Below, in pieces: positions 24,437 to 37,100 of a DNA stretch of 64,000 nt. The stretch is from Rhabdornis inornatus (Eukaryota > Chordata > Aves > Passeriformes > Rhabdornithidae): NCBI GenBank assembly GCA_013397075.1, contig VWZS01009947.1, forward strand, positions 620,001-684,000, read 5' to 3'. The translations under genes were made by a program, and so were the position numbers. The notes beneath the pieces were generated by a model. That model searched no databases. It saw only the letters and a program-made list of their open reading frames with translations, and had not been told where the DNA came from. How positions within the stretch are numbered: the first letter of the stretch is position 1; each line of letters opens with the position of its first letter.

Positions 24437-27400
24437 AGAAGTTACCAAGAAGGCTACCTGAAAATGTTCTTCTCTCTTTCCACCAACTGCATAAAAAGAC
24501 TAGCATTGAGATTTACCTTCCCTACCTTTGGAAGTCTGCAGTGTAGGTGTTCATTTCTGAGCTAGTCAGCCCATGTTCCCTTTATAGCAGAGTGTAGGAG
24601 TTAACAGCTGGTTAGTTGAGTCCTGCCTTGGATGAATAGCCTAGACATGGAACTTCTAGGAGATTTTAATTAAATTAGATGAATCTCATGACTAACAACA
24701 GCTATCTTGCATGTGTTTGGTTTTCTACACATTCCCTTCCCCCCAAAATGCGACCTGAGAGCAGTTTTATGTTATCATATGGTTTTCTGTAAAACCCAAA
24801 TAATTTGAACACAGGCAATATTATTTTAATCTTGGCTTGAGTCTATTATTCTTATTTTATAGGTGGAGGACTGCACCATCTGCAGAAAGAAATACCCATA
24901 GATATATTTGTCTAGGGTCACTTCATCTCCAAATACCTGTCCTTATCCTTGTTAGTTTTAGTTAGCTTGATGAGACCTTACAAGAGCCCTTTACATGGCC
25001 TAAAATATGGTTTCTACAACTTTTTACTAGAACCAGGCTTGTCACATAATCCACTCTCACGCACTGGCCACAAAATGTTCCACAAATGAATGTCAGCAGG
25101 GAACTCTATTTATCCCCATTTAAGAACAGAAAAATTCATACATTAGTTTTGATTGTGGCTTGAAGAAGGATTCAAATTGTCATGTTAATTCTCTTAAGTG
25201 AATTGACCTCACAAGATTTTTTTCAGCTGAGGGAAAAATGTGCCTAGAATGCTTGACAGTGATCCTAGGGACTAATAAATTTCCTAATAAAAAGCTAGAA
25301 ATAACCTCTACGAGGAGAACTGAATAATTATTAAATATGTTTTTCTCCCAGGAAAATAATGAATCTTGAGAAAATTTCAGGGAGAAACCAGTGGAAGTGA
25401 ATGGCATGACTGATCCTACAGTGCATGCAGTGCAAGTGAAATGGTCACAACCCACTGTATCTGGCATTTTCTCCCAGATCTCTGAGCTGGTTTCTTCTCT
25501 GTCACACATCTGCATGAACAGTATGAGTCAGATCTTTGCCCTGATGCTTTTGGAACAAATGTGTCTCTGACCACATTGCTGTGAAAAGATGACTCTTACA
25601 AAAAGGTAAAACATAGATTTGACTCATTAAATTACAGCCTGCCGAAGTCATCCACTGAAGCTTGCTCAGAAAATGCTCAGAGCATTCTTGTGGCTCTCCT
25701 ATGGACTCTCTCCAACAGATCCAGGTCTTTCCTGGGGTGCAACAAAATTGCTGCAACAATTTTAAATTACAAAAAGGGGGAAATTTTCAATTTTTTATTT
25801 CATACAAGAGATAAATATTGTCTTGTGAAATGTTCCACTTATTGGTCCACATAACTACACATGAAGAACATCCTTTTATAGCATAGATTCAAAGAACTAA
25901 AAGGAGTCCTTGTGCAAAACATATACACCAGAAAAGTATTTAAAGTTAAAGACTAAGAGATGATCTGTAAGAAAACAATATGAACCTGAGAGATTCTTGT
26001 AAGAAATTATCAAATCATATGCTTTGAAGAGCAAAACTGCTTAGATTTGGAAGTGCATATGCTAAAGCAAACCCTCAGCCTCTCATTGTACCATTATTTT
26101 TTAATAAACTAAAAATCCTGATTAAAAATAAAATCATATATGCTGGGGAAAGCCGCAAAAGAATATGTGAAGCAAAGGTAGATTTACATTTAATAAGTAT
26201 TCCTACAGAAAATAAATCCCTAGGAAGACAGCCATGATATCTCTGTGCATAGAGCGACTACTGCATGAGCAGGAAATATTCCTATGCAATGACCTGGGAA
26301 CTCAATGAACTCTGTGTATAAAAATACTAAATTAATCCGTTCATAACCCCAGAAAAAAAATAAAATAATACCCACCCAAAACTAAAAAACCCAACCCTAA
26401 CAACAAAAGAGAGAAGGGGGAAGGAGGGAATATGGAAGAAAATACTAAGGTGACTGCAGGAGTAGTTTTCTAGAGGAAAAAGGAAAAAAATATGAATGAA
26501 GAAAATACTCCAAACTTATTCAAACTTCAGTGTTGAAAGCAATATGCATCAAGACAGAAAAATAAGGGTCTAACCAAAAGTGCCTCAAAGGATCACAACA
26601 GGCTCTATTATTATTGCTGCTCTTCCCTTTAAATGTTTGTATTTCCATTTCATGCAAGAACCCAGACACCAACCATAATCCCCTGTGTTAGACACAGCAC
26701 GAGAAGAGAACAAGAGAAGTGTCTGCTGCCCAGTGAATGTTGGGTTTAGTCCAGAGTTGGGGCCCCATAGAGCCAGGCCTGAATGCATGTCACATCTTCC
26801 ACCTTCTCACTGCATCCATCCTTTCTCTGCTACTTTTATTTCCACAAAAAAAATCTGTTCTAGCTGACTGGCATCCTTTTTGTAATATGTAAACAAAATG
26901 TCTATTCTCGGAAACTGGCAATATTAGTGTGCTCAGGCCAAATGTTCATTGGAATTCAGGTACATCAAGATGCAGATATATGCTTAGAATTATTTCAAAG
27001 TTTCTCATGAATACAAGATATTTAAGTCACTATCTGGACTTTTATTACTTCTTTAAGGCTGCTTAAAATATGATAAAAGAGAAACATACTTAACACAGAG
27101 GAAAACATAGTCATATAAATTACCAGGAGAGTCAGAACCATGTACAGAACTAGGAACTACTCAACTCCTTTTGTAGACCGAGCATTTTGACTAGATGTAC
27201 AGTGCCAGTCAGCACAGCAACTGTTTACAACATCGGGTTTTTTTTGTCCATTTTTATCAGTTAGTTCCTGGAAACTCAGACAATGCAGCAAGTAACTGTA
27301 ACTTATTTCATGTTTAAAGGAGTTGTCTGCTTCACAGCTCTAGGTGTCTGATGAAGATTTCAAGTGAATGTAAGTATAATTGAAACTTCTTTAGAACACA

Positions 27401-27729
27401 AAGACTGTCACATGTTCCTCAGGTCCTCAAGAGCATGCCTATGGTAAACATTCCTCTGTTGCATCTTTCTATCCCAGCGCCACAATTTAAAGACTTCCTG
27501 AGGCAGAGGTTGTAACCCAACCTTTCTACTGAATAGCTGCCAAACTCTTTGAGGGCTCTCTACAGTGTAAATTTTCCAGGCAATGTAAAAAGAAAAAAAT
27601 CAAACAAACAGCCCCAAAAACACATAATAATCACATCAACCATCTTTCAAGCAATACAGGATGTCCAGAAACATGCAAGGTGATGGGAAGAATGCCTGGA
27701 GTGGTTCTTGTTCATTCCTACTTGTAATC
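24437..27729. other. Unique non-coding DNA between two LTRs
   Basis: AT-rich sequence with no supported gene. It includes a doubtful MIR relic (25105-25182) and an A/C-rich then purine-rich tract at 26350-26430. Minus-strand frames at 25180-25515 (111 codons) and 25502-25759 (85 codons) overlap each other by a few bases but show no recognisable domain. Confidence 0.5.
25105..25182 (-). mobile_element. Possible MIR/CORE-SINE relic, minus strand
   Basis: TTATCCCCATTTAAGAACAG (25110-25129), and then GTGGCTTGAAGAAGGATTCA (25155-25174), sit in the order and spacing of the reverse complement of a MIR-type SINE, whose usual text has TTATCCCCATTTTACAGATG and later GTGGCAGAGCTGGGATTCGA. The match is patchy, so this is a weak call that a profile search could confirm or reject. 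Confidence 0.3.
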
Positions 27730-27882
27730 TGCAGTGAAGACACAGCATAGCTTGTCCTGCTTTAAGGGCAGATTTTTGGAGGAAACCTCCAAAGTGGTCT
27801 GCTCTAGATAAGCAGATTTCAGCAGCCCCTGAAATCTGGTTCAGGAGAAAAAGTCTCCTTGGAGAAAAGTAGAAAAAAACCG

Positions 27883-27888
27883 TTTATT
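27883..27888 (-). terminator. LTR polyadenylation signal AATAAA (minus strand)
   Basis: TTTATT on the plus strand, within GCTAAATAAACGG on the minus strand, at the R/U5 position of the 27730-28500 LTR. Confidence 0.6.
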
Positions 27889-28184
27889 TAGCAAGCAAAG
27901 TATTCACAAGCATAAAAAATGAATAGTATTAAACAATAAAACCTCTCACTATTCTGAAGAGATGGCAAGTTCAGAAAGAGTCCTTCTGTGGCTGTGGTTC
28001 AGTCTCAGTCCCTCTGGGGCTCAGGCCCAGCGTGCAGCTTGGGGGCCCCCCGGGCAATTCTCCTGATGTCCTGGACTGGAAAGAAACTGAACAGTCCCAG
28101 AAGAAGAAGGAACAATCAGGGAAAAACCTTTCTTGCCGTAGTCAATGAGGAAAAACAGTGAAAAAAAGCAAAGAAAACTCCCTG

Positions 28185-28200
28185 TCTCTCTCTCTCTCTC
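28185..28200. repeat. (TC)8 microsatellite
   Basis: Eight TC units within the minus-strand LTR (GA on the LTR's own strand). Confidence 0.9.
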
Positions 28201-28326
28201 AGCAAAAGCTGAGAACTCAGTGAGCATGGCCACCAGCCCGGAGAGAGCTGCAGTCTCATCTCTATGTTTTGAATACAGCGTGGGAAAAAATTCCACTTCT
28301 TCTTCTGCCCCCCTTCAGTCTCGGCT

Positions 28327-28339
28327 CTATTTTAAAAGC
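28327..28339 (-). promoter_or_regulatory. TATA-like box of the minus-strand LTR
   Basis: CTTTTAAAATAGA on the minus strand, about 170 bases from the LTR 5' end, where a U3 promoter would sit. Weak as a lone motif and supported mainly by the LTR context. Confidence 0.35.
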
Positions 28340-28500
28340 ACAGAACTCAATAGCCAGCATAAGCAGAAGAGATGACTGGGGATAGAAGCATCATAAAGTC
28401 ACCCTAGGAAAATAGCTGAAAAGGCATCTGCAGCTATTTACCAGGCTGTGGCAGGAGATGGTCTCACTTTCAGTCCATCATAGGCTGAAGGTGTATCACA

Positions 28501-29285
28501 GACTCCTCCACAAAAATACAAAATTCTCAGTCTCTGCAGAATTGCAACAACTCTAAAAGGAATGGGTGTGTATATTCATGTAGGGGTATCTTTCTTCCTG
28601 CCTAACATATAAAATCTTTTTCATCAGAATTAACTGTATTAAGACTGATAGGGGACATTCTTTCCAGTTGTTGTAAATATACAACTTTTACTAGTTGGCA
28701 GTCAGAAAAACATATTGGTTGTTTAGAGATAATATATGTTAAGAGTTTGTAGGAATGAGCCAGTATGTAGACAGTGAATAGAGGCACACAGAAAGGAAAA
28801 GCATTCTCAAAGGATATTTTGGGTTCTTTGGAAAACCCTCATCCATATACACTCTATTTTTCCAATACAGTGTAGAAGGAAAATCACTAGATTCAGGACC
28901 TGAACCTCTGGACTCTCATAAATCACTCACATTTATGTCTGTGGAATTAAGTGTTGTTACTTTCAGGCTCAGTGAATATTTAATTATATATGCAAAGTGC
29001 AGTTTTTCCCTACATGTAGAGACATACAGAAATGTTCATGTGTCTAAATGGATAGAGAAAGAGATGAGCACAAAGTAGTAGTCAGTAATCCATTCCTAAT
29101 GGCCAGGAATCTAATTTTAATCAAAGAGTTCTGTGATTTAAGCACTTTGTAGGTAGGCACAGAACTTCAGTAGAACAGCAATTAGGGGTGTTTCTCTCAC
29201 CTGAGTCCCTTGGAATGGAAATTCCTTTCACTGCCCAAGAGCTCTGATTTCCTCAAATGAACATTACATCCAAAGAATCCAATAG
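28501..29285. other. Unique non-coding DNA
   Basis: AT-rich sequence with nothing recognisable. One 61-codon minus-strand frame at 28602-28787 is unremarkable. Confidence 0.55.
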
Positions 29286-29436
29286 ATTTGGGTTTGGTTT
29301 TGGTTTTTTTTTGGATGGAGTTTTTTAGGATTTCATTTGATTGGTTGGGATTTGGGTTTTGGTTTGTGGTTTTTGCTAGTTTTGTTTTTTTGTGGTTTTT
29401 GGTTTTTTGTTTGTTTGTTTGTTTGTTTGTTTTTAA
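29286..29436. repeat. G/T-rich low-complexity tract ending in (GTTT)6
   Basis: About 150 bases almost wholly G and T on the plus strand, with GGGTTT and GGTTTT units passing into about six perfect GTTT units at 29409-29434. The open frames 29197-29568 (minus) and 29288-29572 (plus) are translations of this repeat (Lys/Gln/Asn-rich and Phe/Val/Leu-rich) and not proteins. Confidence 0.92.
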
Positions 29437-29573
29437 TATAAACACTTTGTTCCAATATACATGTTCCAGACACTTTAAAATGTCCAGTTTGCCAAAATAT
29501 CTGCTAAACAGAATATCCTCAGCGATGAGCAGCGTATCCCACCAAACACTGCTATTATGTACATTCATGTAAT

Positions 29574-29650
29574 GATACGTACATATATGATAATGATATG
29601 TACATATATTATAATTATATGTACATATATGTACATATAATTACCATATA
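29574..29650. repeat. TA-rich tract with perfect 32-bp palindrome
   Basis: Repeated ATGTACATATAT units. Positions 29612-29643 form a perfect palindrome whose left half is TAATTATATGTACATA. It can extrude as a cruciform or hairpin and is a likely replication-slippage site. Confidence 0.9.
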
Positions 29651-31048
29651 TGAACACTTGTTTGATAAACTGAATTGGAGCTTTGATTTGACTTGCTTTA
29701 GTTGGAGTGAGGCGAGTAGAGGGTGGCGAACAAATGATGGAACAAGAAGAATATCGAAGTTAATTTTTTTTTTCTATTCTTGCAGACGTGTTTCTTCATT
29801 TACTCATTACTTTTTGCATATGCATATGTATGTGTAAAGTAGGTTTCAGTGCTTATGTAAGCTTCTGGTTAATATACTCTAAGGGCTTCGTGAAGAACGT
29901 GGTCTGAATTATTTATCATTACAGGAGCTTTTAACGCACTTATCACCCTGATATCTGGATGCACTTTTTATAGTCTGTATTAGGTCATTAACAGCTAAAA
30001 AGAGAGAGGAAAAAAATGCATCATCCTGCTCAGCAGTACCCCAGTACCTCGCAGCTGAAAGGCAAAGGGGGTGCTTTTGGTCAGACAATTTAACAGAAGA
30101 TTGTTACTTCAGATCAGCTTACAAAGGTACAATTACAGTCCTTGAGTATTCCCAAATATACTCTAAAGTATTTCTGATGAAACCTAGCTGCAGTGATAGA
30201 CCTCTTTTCCAGAATGCCCTCCCTCCTTATCTTGGAACCCTGGTCCTACAGATCTTATGAGTAAGACCTTATTATATGAGTAGATCTATAATCAGGATAA
30301 CTGAATCCCATTCCTTGGCCATTAACTTGATGGGAATGGTAGAGCTCTCAATAGCTGTGTCTCTGTTCTTGTGAGACCTGCTGCCCAACTCCAGGCTGTG
30401 AGTGGAGTATGTGGGTGTTATGGGTGGAATATGGAACAGGCTTCCTGCATGATGTTATCTTCTGGTGTTGGATTAAGAGCTATTTTAACTTTATTTCACC
30501 AGGATCTCAGCTAAGTTGAACTGTTTTTCATCTGCTCCAGGCTAGAACAAACCATAGAAGCAATTACTGCAGTAGTTGATGCACAATAACCTGTTCATAA
30601 GTAACCTTTGTACATACATCTAAAATATTAGACAATTCTAATACCAAGAAAGATGCCTTGAGGTAATTCCCAACTGCCACCAGTTAAAAATAAAACCACA
30701 ACTGTCTTGCAGGTCCATGTCTCTAAAGCATAAGCAAGATATTTTTTATCTTTAGAGAAATTAGTGTTTAAGGGACAAGGAGAGAAGGGTTAAAATCCCA
30801 CATCATCTTATGCAAAATGGATGTGTTGTCCTGTCCTGTCTGACTCTAAATTTTGGCAACAGACTGGCAAAGCCACTGCTGAGCAGACTTATGTTTTTTA
30901 GAGCATCAGCAGACTGTTAAATACAGCACTTCCCCAGTATCTCTCTCTCATCCTATATTCTGGATTTATTATTCACATCATGAAGCTTCCCTGGCAACAT
31001 GCTGGACTTGCTGCTGCTTCTGGTGTTGCATTTCACTCATATTTTCTC
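29651..31048. other. Unique non-coding DNA
   Basis: No supported gene or interspersed repeat seen. Confidence 0.55.
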
Positions 31049-31110
31049 TTTCTTTCTATTTTTTTTTTTTATTCTTTCTTACTTTCTGTATTTTGGGGGG
31101 CGGGGGGGAT
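31049..31110. repeat. Pyrimidine-rich tract followed by 14-base G-run
   Basis: A T/C-rich stretch of about 45 bases containing a 14-base T-run, then GGGGGGCGGGGGGG at 31095-31108. Such G-runs are often mis-sequenced and can take part in quadruplex structures. Confidence 0.85.
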
Positions 31111-34100
31111 TTCAACTTGTTTCTTTAGGAAAAAAGTAGTTTTCACTAGTTTTATTTTGTTGGTAATCTTGGCAATCTGCTCATGATTCAGGAGATAAAA
31201 CAGTATAGCTGAGCGTTACTCCAGCTACATTGAATCAGCCTGTAAAAATTCACACTTCTCATATTTTTTTCAGAAAATAAAAATATCATTATGACCATCA
31301 TCAACTGTGACAAATCACTAGCCAATAGTACAAATTTGCAAAAATATATAAGATTAAGGTAAGTTTACAGTGACACTTCCTAACTATAACATCCAATATT
31401 TTAGCAAAGTCTAGTTAGAGATGTCCTGAGACAGACTGTACCTGCATCTTTGAACTTTGTACACTTCAGTCTACTTGTGTTCTATGAATATGGCTATTTT
31501 TTCCTGAACCAGCTTATAATTTGGGGCACTGCATCAATCTGAAGTAGCACATCTTTCAGTTCCATTGTATGAAAAATACTCTCCTTTCAATTTCTTAATT
31601 CAAAAACATCCAGTACTTCCACTGCATCCTACTTCCTCTTGGAGGATGTGTAGAGCTCTGCAAAATTCCTCTTTGACTGCAAGCCGAAAACCCTGCTGTG
31701 CTTAACCTTTCTCACACAGAAACCTCTAGTCCAGCTTCTGTTTTTGTACTACAAGTCAGCTGATTTCCCCTAGACTACACCTGGACTTGATACAGCATCT
31801 TTGCCTTACTATCGTCAAGGTTGGAAGCCAAAATTTAGGTATCCCAAAATGCAAGAAACCTGACTTGTATTTTTTAAAAAAATGTCTTAGACCTCATAAT
31901 TTGCTGAGAAAGCCACAAAGGAGAAAAACAATAAATTTTTTATGTCTTCCTGGCTAAGTGTTCCATGTTTCACTGCAGCAGTGGATTTGAATGAAACAGA
32001 AAGAAATTTCTGTCAACAGTTCCAGATTTTATTTCTTGTGATAAAGTAGCAGAGTCCTTCTTTTTAATGTAGGAAGCTCAAAGGCACGCTTAAAATTTGC
32101 ATAGAATTCTTTCTCAGAATTGCAGGTAGAGATTTCATGAAAGCATAAACTAAAAGGAATAAAAGAAAAATCACTTGCAGTAAGTGCTCTTCCACCATGT
32201 TTTCTAGCCAGAGCTGAAGTACCTGAGATGTAAACAAAACAAAGTTACTTGGAAGACAATAATTACAATGAGGTTGGACACTGACATGCCTCTCCAGCTC
32301 TTGGCCAGAGAAGGAAGAGCTGCCATATGCATTGTTCTGCAAGGCTATCTGATCAATAAGCAGAAATACTGAATCCTATGATTTATCAGTATATTTGTTC
32401 ACCTTCAGACATCAAATCAGGACACTGTATTCCAGGTGTTATACAACTGTGGTCAAAAGAGACAGAAAGTGGATTATTTAGTTAGCCCCTCCTGATTCCT
32501 CTGCTAGGTAATTTAGGAGTTAATATCCTTATGTGTTAGTACTGATGAAGAAATTATTTCAGGAGGTTCCTATATGATTACATCATACAAACTTTGTAAA
32601 TGGATATTCTCTCCAGATATCAAAGAACAACATTTGAAAACAGTTGTGGTTTTTTGTACCACTGGAATTGTTTCCATTTCTTGAAATTTATCACTTTTCT
32701 CTACGTAGTTTAGTAAAATGATAAGGTAAGCCAAAGGACATAAAGTACCATGCTTGGTCAGCAGAGTTAAGGTAAGTATTTTAGGAAAAAAATCCCATCA
32801 ATCCATGATCAAATTTTCAATAGTAATATAGAAAAGTTTAGTGTGAGATAAACACTATACTTTGTTTAGGAGAACCAAATATGAATTTGTGGCATCCATA
32901 AGAAGCTTTGACATGAGGGCTGAAGATGTAATTTTTCCCAGACTCATGTTGTGCAAAATTAACATACTGGAGATGGAATATGAGTACTTCAAAACTTGGA
33001 AACTTAGCATCATGCAGCAATCCAACAGAGAAAAGGCAAACTTGAGGCTGAAGAGCATTGGCAGATAAAGCTCTATCAGGTAGGAAGAGGAGGAAAACTG
33101 ACACCAACCAAAGTGTGATTTCTTTCTTTTTCATTTAAAATTAGTACAGAATATCTCTCTATTCTAGGCAGCTTGGGCATTTATCCTGTTGCCTATCAAA
33201 TCATGTAAAATCTTTTGCAATTGGCACCCAATGCACTAATCCTTGAGTCTTCAGACAAAATTAAAAGCCAAAGAAATGTCATTCCATCAAAGATCCTTAA
33301 AATCTAAAAATTTGCATTTTCCTTCTGAAAGTAATGCTTCAGTCTAACCAGAGAAGCTGTTGAAGGGTGGTACCTTTAACACCTCTGATGCCTATGTTGA
33401 AGGTAGCCCGGTGCAGAACAAACACTGAAGGAGACTTAGAAATCATTTTTAATCATGGTCCTAGGGGAAAAAAATTATATAATTGCTCAACAAATAAAAG
33501 GTAGCTATTTATGAAGGAACCTCACCTTGAGATCATGGAGACAATCGAAGTCTGAAAAGTTTCTATCCATCAAAGGCAAGTCAGACAAAGCAAGAGATAC
33601 TCATTTCCTGCTTCTAGTAACAAGCTACCAGTTCTCACTTTGCACAAAACAACAAACTGTTGCATGGATATGCAAATGGCAGGGTTTATGCTGGGTTTTG
33701 GCTAAAGTTTAAACCATAGAGGAGTCAATACTCTGATCCATTTTGCAATTAAGCCCACTTAGTAATTAGAGAGATATTAAAATTATTAAACCATAAAATA
33801 CAGAAAGATTGTGAATATTGGAAACAAGGGAAACAATCAGTAAGGAAGCCAGAGAAGTCCTTCAAAAGCATCATCTTTGCCATGAGACTTTAAGCAATGG
33901 AGTTATCCCAAACCTTGGAGAATGTAGCAGGTGGAGGAATAACATAAATAGCAAAAACAAAGCAGTACATTTGTGCATAAGTAGGAAAATGTCTGCACAA
34001 AAGGAGAAATAGTAAATAAGGAGAAAAGCTGTAAGAACTGAGGGGTGGGACAGGCCTGACAACGATACTGCATATCATTGCTTTAGCCAGAAATCCATCT

Positions 34101-37100
34101 GTCCCTCATTTCTGATGACAGCCTCGACTTCTGAGTCATGGATGAATGCTGTCCCCACCCTCAGTAATATTTCTAAAATTATATTTTGCTATTGAAATAT
34201 TTTTTATCTCAAGTAGGAGTTAAGGAATTGATACAGAATTTAACAAGTGAACCATATGGCTTGTGCTGTACAAAAAGTCAAGTCAGATGGACTTAGCAAC
34301 AATCCCTATCAGCTTTAATATCCTTTAGTCTGTATAGATCAGCTTCTCCAACCACTCTATCTTAAAATAGGAAACTGAAGTCAATTTTATATGGTGGCTG
34401 AGATCCCACCTCAGTCTCCTGATGTACTGACTTTACAAAACCACAAGTTATGCAGTCTCACAGAATTCTGGAGAATTATCCTTTTGTTGTACGGACCCCT
34501 GAATCTTAAAAGAACTTACATAGAGTACACCTGCAGGTTCAGACTTTACACTTGAAACCCTGAATGCTTAGGTTTCTCAAATTGTCTTTACACTTCTTTG
34601 GGCATGGGTAGGAAAGATCAGAAGATTTTCACCTCCCTGAATCCTGTAGGTGTCAGGGCTATCCATTCTTCAGCTCCTTTCTGTTGATGCTATTAAAGCT
34701 TAAAAATGGCACTTCAATCTGTTTAGGTAAATCATAAACACAGGGAAGTTCAAATCACAGATATCTGTAATGGTAAATAAAAATTTCCAGAGGGAAAAAG
34801 CTAACTTCAAATTTAGTTTACATGGGGAAAATGACCCTGCACTGCATCTCTAGTCTTAAGGGAAGGCAGCAGGAAAGGGCTTTGAAGGACAAAATTGCAT
34901 CTCCTGTTATCATCTGTTTGCATTTGATCTAGACAGTATAAACCAGGCTGTGTACTTAGGCAATAAAGCCAGGATGCTCAAAAGAGGACAACAGCATTAT
35001 AAAGTGGTTGTATCAGCACTTTACATTTTCACAGAATTGGGGAAGTGGGGGGAGAGGGAGAAAGTGGCACACGTAAAGACATCTGAGGATATTAGATTTA
35101 ATACTTTCCATGATCAAGCTTATACAGCCATTCCTCTGCAGTATTTCCCAGCAGCTGACATGTTTTCCATTAAACCTATAAACCTCTCCTTAATCTGATA
35201 GTGCAAATATTCATGGCTCTGATAAAGGTATATATATGCTGATGTCTTCTAGCTGTATTTTTTCTTTCCTGGACTATACAAATGTAGCTACCTATGTCTC
35301 ATCCTTCATTCCTTGAACCATATTTATCGGCTGAGGGGTTTTTTTATTGTTTTTGTCCTACAACCCGCCTAAATCTCTGGCTCTCAAATCACTATTCAAT
35401 TTGACCACTCAGATGTACATGCCCACCTGAGCCAGATCCACTGTGATCATCACAAAACCTGAGAGTTAATCTTTCTTGACCGCTTAATCATCACCTTCAT
35501 TGCTGAAACTGACAACGGGGGTGACAATTAGTTTGAATTACAGTGGACACCTACTTGAGAAGGAAAAAAAGGTATCTAAAAGATCTGAGAAGAAATTTTC
35601 AATCAACATGATTTGGCAATCAAAAAAGCAGTACTGGGAAAACTGCAATGTGTGTAGACGATGAGAGCAAACAGATGTGCAAGACATACATTCTCCTCCC
35701 ACTCTAGAAAATATCTTCATCACTACAGCACCCAAAGGAAATACAATTTAATGAAGAACACATTTGAGTCATTGCAACAAAGTGTTCAAATTTAGAAATG
35801 TTGAAGATTCTTGTTCCTAGAGAGAACTGAAAATGAAACACTCTGCTACATCTGAATTAAAAATGCAATGAAGTTTTGGTCTTGTGGAAAAAGGAAAAAG
35901 TATTTCACCTTTTATAAGCTCAGTAACACAAGGAATGCAGGAATTTAGTACAGGACTGAAGCCCTGATTTTTGCTTGGAGTTCTCCTGCCTTGACTAAGT
36001 GCCTCCCAGAAACTCATTTCACAGAATAATTGCACAGACATTAGATCAGCATGCCAGCAATCCACTGGCCTAAACTGAGAATCTATGATGGAGAAGCATT
36101 CTGAAAATTTGCTTTTGTACTGGTAGCTCTTGGAAGATGCTCTGGACTTTCAACTAATACACAGAAACTATCTTATCAAAAAATGACACACAATGCATTA
36201 AAGGCTGTAACTTCTTGTAGAAAAACATTTTAAAGGAAATTAAATTGAATCTATGAAATCTGTTACACTGTGAAAATCTGTGAGACCTAAGATTTTATCA
36301 TCAATGAAGAAAGAATTGGATATTTATATAGATTATGAGGACATTTGTATGCTTGATAACCAGACATGATAACCTACATAAATTAAAAGGCACAGAAATC
36401 TTCATGTCTTTATTACCAGTTCTGAATAGGGATGATGCTGTCCCGAGAGATGTGTTGTTTACAAATGTCCGTCCTTCAGACACTTACATTACTCCTTGCA
36501 GAATCCTGTTTCACAGATAACAGTGTTAAATGGACTGCCAAAATGATCAGGCCATGGTCATCCTCCATTCAGAGAGCTCTGGCTGCCATGCCTCTGGACG
36601 GGTATGTGAGGACTTTCCTAACGAGTCACTTTGCTCTCTCTGTAGATTTACCTAACAAGTGATTGGGTGGGTCTGTTTATGAACACCAGATTTAGCCATC
36701 TCTAATGTCAAGTAGCAGAGAGTGGCTAGAAAGATTGCTATGTTTTCCTTACACCCACAGAAGCCCTCTTCTCTTCCTGGTACCAAATGGAACATTAAAG
36801 AGAAGACATCTAGAAACCATAGATGATTGAAGACAGATAAGTCGCTTCAATGAAGGCATGCTGACTTGTGATATGCCTCTCTGCACTGCAGCATGGATCC
36901 ACTCTGCTGCAGAAAGTAGATTCACAAGCTTTCTCCTGGCTGACACCTCTGGTTAATGCAGAAACCTACCCATGTCTACTCAACAAGTGTTTTAAAACTT
37001 CCAGGGGGATCAGTGCAACTAATCCACCACAAGCTACTCCCTAGAGGTTTACTCCACAGTGCCCTACATCTTTTTGACAGTGACTTTCTGGAAGGATTCC

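Larger units (their letters stand above)
27730..28500 (-). mobile_element. Solo LTR, ERVL-like endogenous retrovirus, minus strand
   Basis: On the minus strand this reads as an avian LTR of about 0.75 kb. It starts TGTGATACACC at 28500. A TATA-like CTTTTAAAATAGA lies at about 28327-28339, followed by a purine- and CT-rich leader with (GA)8 at 28185-28200. A GC-rich segment with GGGGGGCCCCC lies near 28041-28051. The polyadenylation signal AATAAA falls at 27883-27888, followed by ACTTTTCTCCAAGGAGAC (27854-27871), a U5 pattern common to songbird ERVL-like LTRs as I remember them. The 3' edge is uncertain (TG pairs at 27730, 27735 or 27753 on the plus strand), and I could not find a convincing 5-bp target duplication. 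No internal viral coding sequence adjoins it. The open frames at 28021-28296 (minus) and 28145-28375 (plus) lie within it and are not genes. Confidence 0.62.

Noticed and set aside
26371..26405. Telomere-like text (ACCCAACCCTAACAAC)
   Set aside because: Only one CCCTAA unit inside an A/C-rich tract; not an interstitial telomere array.
29197..29572. Opposing 123- and 94-codon frames
   Set aside because: Both are translations of the G/T-rich low-complexity tract.
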